From Agapetus fuscipes (taxonomy: Eukaryota > Arthropoda > Insecta > Trichoptera > Glossosomatidae), in NCBI GenBank assembly GCA_951799405.1, contig OX637345.1:3596001-3660000 (forward strand): 64,000 bases of DNA, read 5' to 3'. A program made the translations under genes and the position numbers. The notes beneath the pieces were generated by a model. It worked only from the letters and a program-made list of their open reading frames with translations. It ran no database searches and had not been told where the DNA came from. Positions 63,608 to 64,000 of this stretch are shown here, piece after piece. Numbering within the stretch: the stretch's first letter is position 1; each line of letters begins with the position of its first letter.

Positions 63608-63830
63608 TATTTTTATATTTTGTATTGTTTGTGTATTAACACTGTGAAAATTCATTTTGTTTCAATTTATAATTTTTGGATGAAATTTTTCAAGCAAAAC
63701 ACTGTTTATTTTCACTATAGACTTTATTTTAAAAGATTAAAATCTTTAAAACAAAATTACGAACGTTTTCGACCTAGAAGGTCATCATCAGGTATGATTT
63801 GATTACAGAAATTAATTTTATTTTATGAAA
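63608..63830 (-). repeat. Penelope-like terminal repeat
   Basis: On the minus strand the sequence CCTGATGATGACC, TTCTA, GGTCGAAAACGTTCG has a CTGATGA box, a short stem and GAAA. This is the arrangement of a hammerhead core, which Penelope-like elements are known to carry; one extra base sits between CTGATGA and the stem. The flank TGTGTATTAACACTGTGAAA recurs at 6290, 32825 and 39990. Confidence 0.6.
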
Positions 63831-64000
63831 TTTTGTCAATAGGCACAAATGATGTCAGGTAGGTAAAACACATACAGTAAGATTTTAAATTAATGAAATA
63901 ATTAAATAAATTAAACAAGTAAGAGAAGATCTATTAGGTAATAACTAATTAATTAATTATAAGTCCATTTTAATAATAAAATAAAATAAATAAAATAAAA

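Noticed and set aside
1..64000. Integrated virus or bacterial DNA
   Set aside because: I saw no capsid, polymerase or integrase frame of viral type and no bacterial gene organisation; all RT-like pieces are C-terminal ends or single motifs of non-LTR LINEs.

Overview
The window reads as repeat-rich nuclear DNA of an arthropod, most likely an insect. It is AT-rich. It has spliced genes with GT-AG introns of 4 to 7 kb, tRNA-derived SINEs, many 5'-truncated non-LTR retrotransposons, Penelope-like remnants and small inverted-repeat DNA elements. The 5S rRNA-like units match the insect form. I cannot name the species, and I see no bacterial genes, CRISPR array or viral genome.

Two protein genes are supported. 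Gene 1 (+ strand) has three recognisable coding exons, at 26798-26968, 34217-34383 and 38885-39149. They join in frame to a 200-residue protein with two hydrophobic segments, a Cys cluster just after the second one and a His-rich C-terminal tail. I do not recognise its family. Gene 2 is represented by one exon (59700-59833) with an ATG and a good donor, and continues past the window. The rest is intron or intergenic sequence built from nested repeats.

Family names used below. RTE-A: a LINE whose last ORF residues are followed by a ~330 bp 3'UTR ending in TTAGAT-type repeats; more than 30 truncated copies lie on both strands, and the 3'UTR alone is the commonest repeat here. tS-A, tS-B and tS-C: three tRNA-derived SINEs with A and B boxes. 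tS-A carries three different 3' ends: one shared with an L2/CR1-like LINE (20025-20260), one shared with another LINE (44700-44972), and a fusion to tS-B seen at three loci.

Layout. 1-15 kb: an X repeat pair (1-759 and 11520-12315, inverted), RTE-A copies, SINEs, a Jockey-like LINE, and a MITE split by X. 15-26 kb: a ~115 bp tandem array holding an intact TTA-flanked MITE, nested LINEs with a perfect palindrome, a SINE composite, a G-rich tract and three 5S-like units. 26-39 kb: gene 1, whose first intron is bordered by an 8-copy tandem of the exon 1 end and donor, and by degenerate RT-derived repeats before exon 2; the intron also holds a hAT element with a perfect 8-bp target duplication, other MITEs and a 41-bp minisatellite. 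39-53 kb: AT-rich intergenic DNA with few elements. 53-64 kb: a CTCGAG-rich tract, three foldback MITEs, gene 2 and more RTE-A, tS-B and Penelope-like pieces.

Nothing here suggests an operon-like system. The interest lies in how repeats have reshaped both splice borders of one intron, and in the modular SINE-LINE partnerships.
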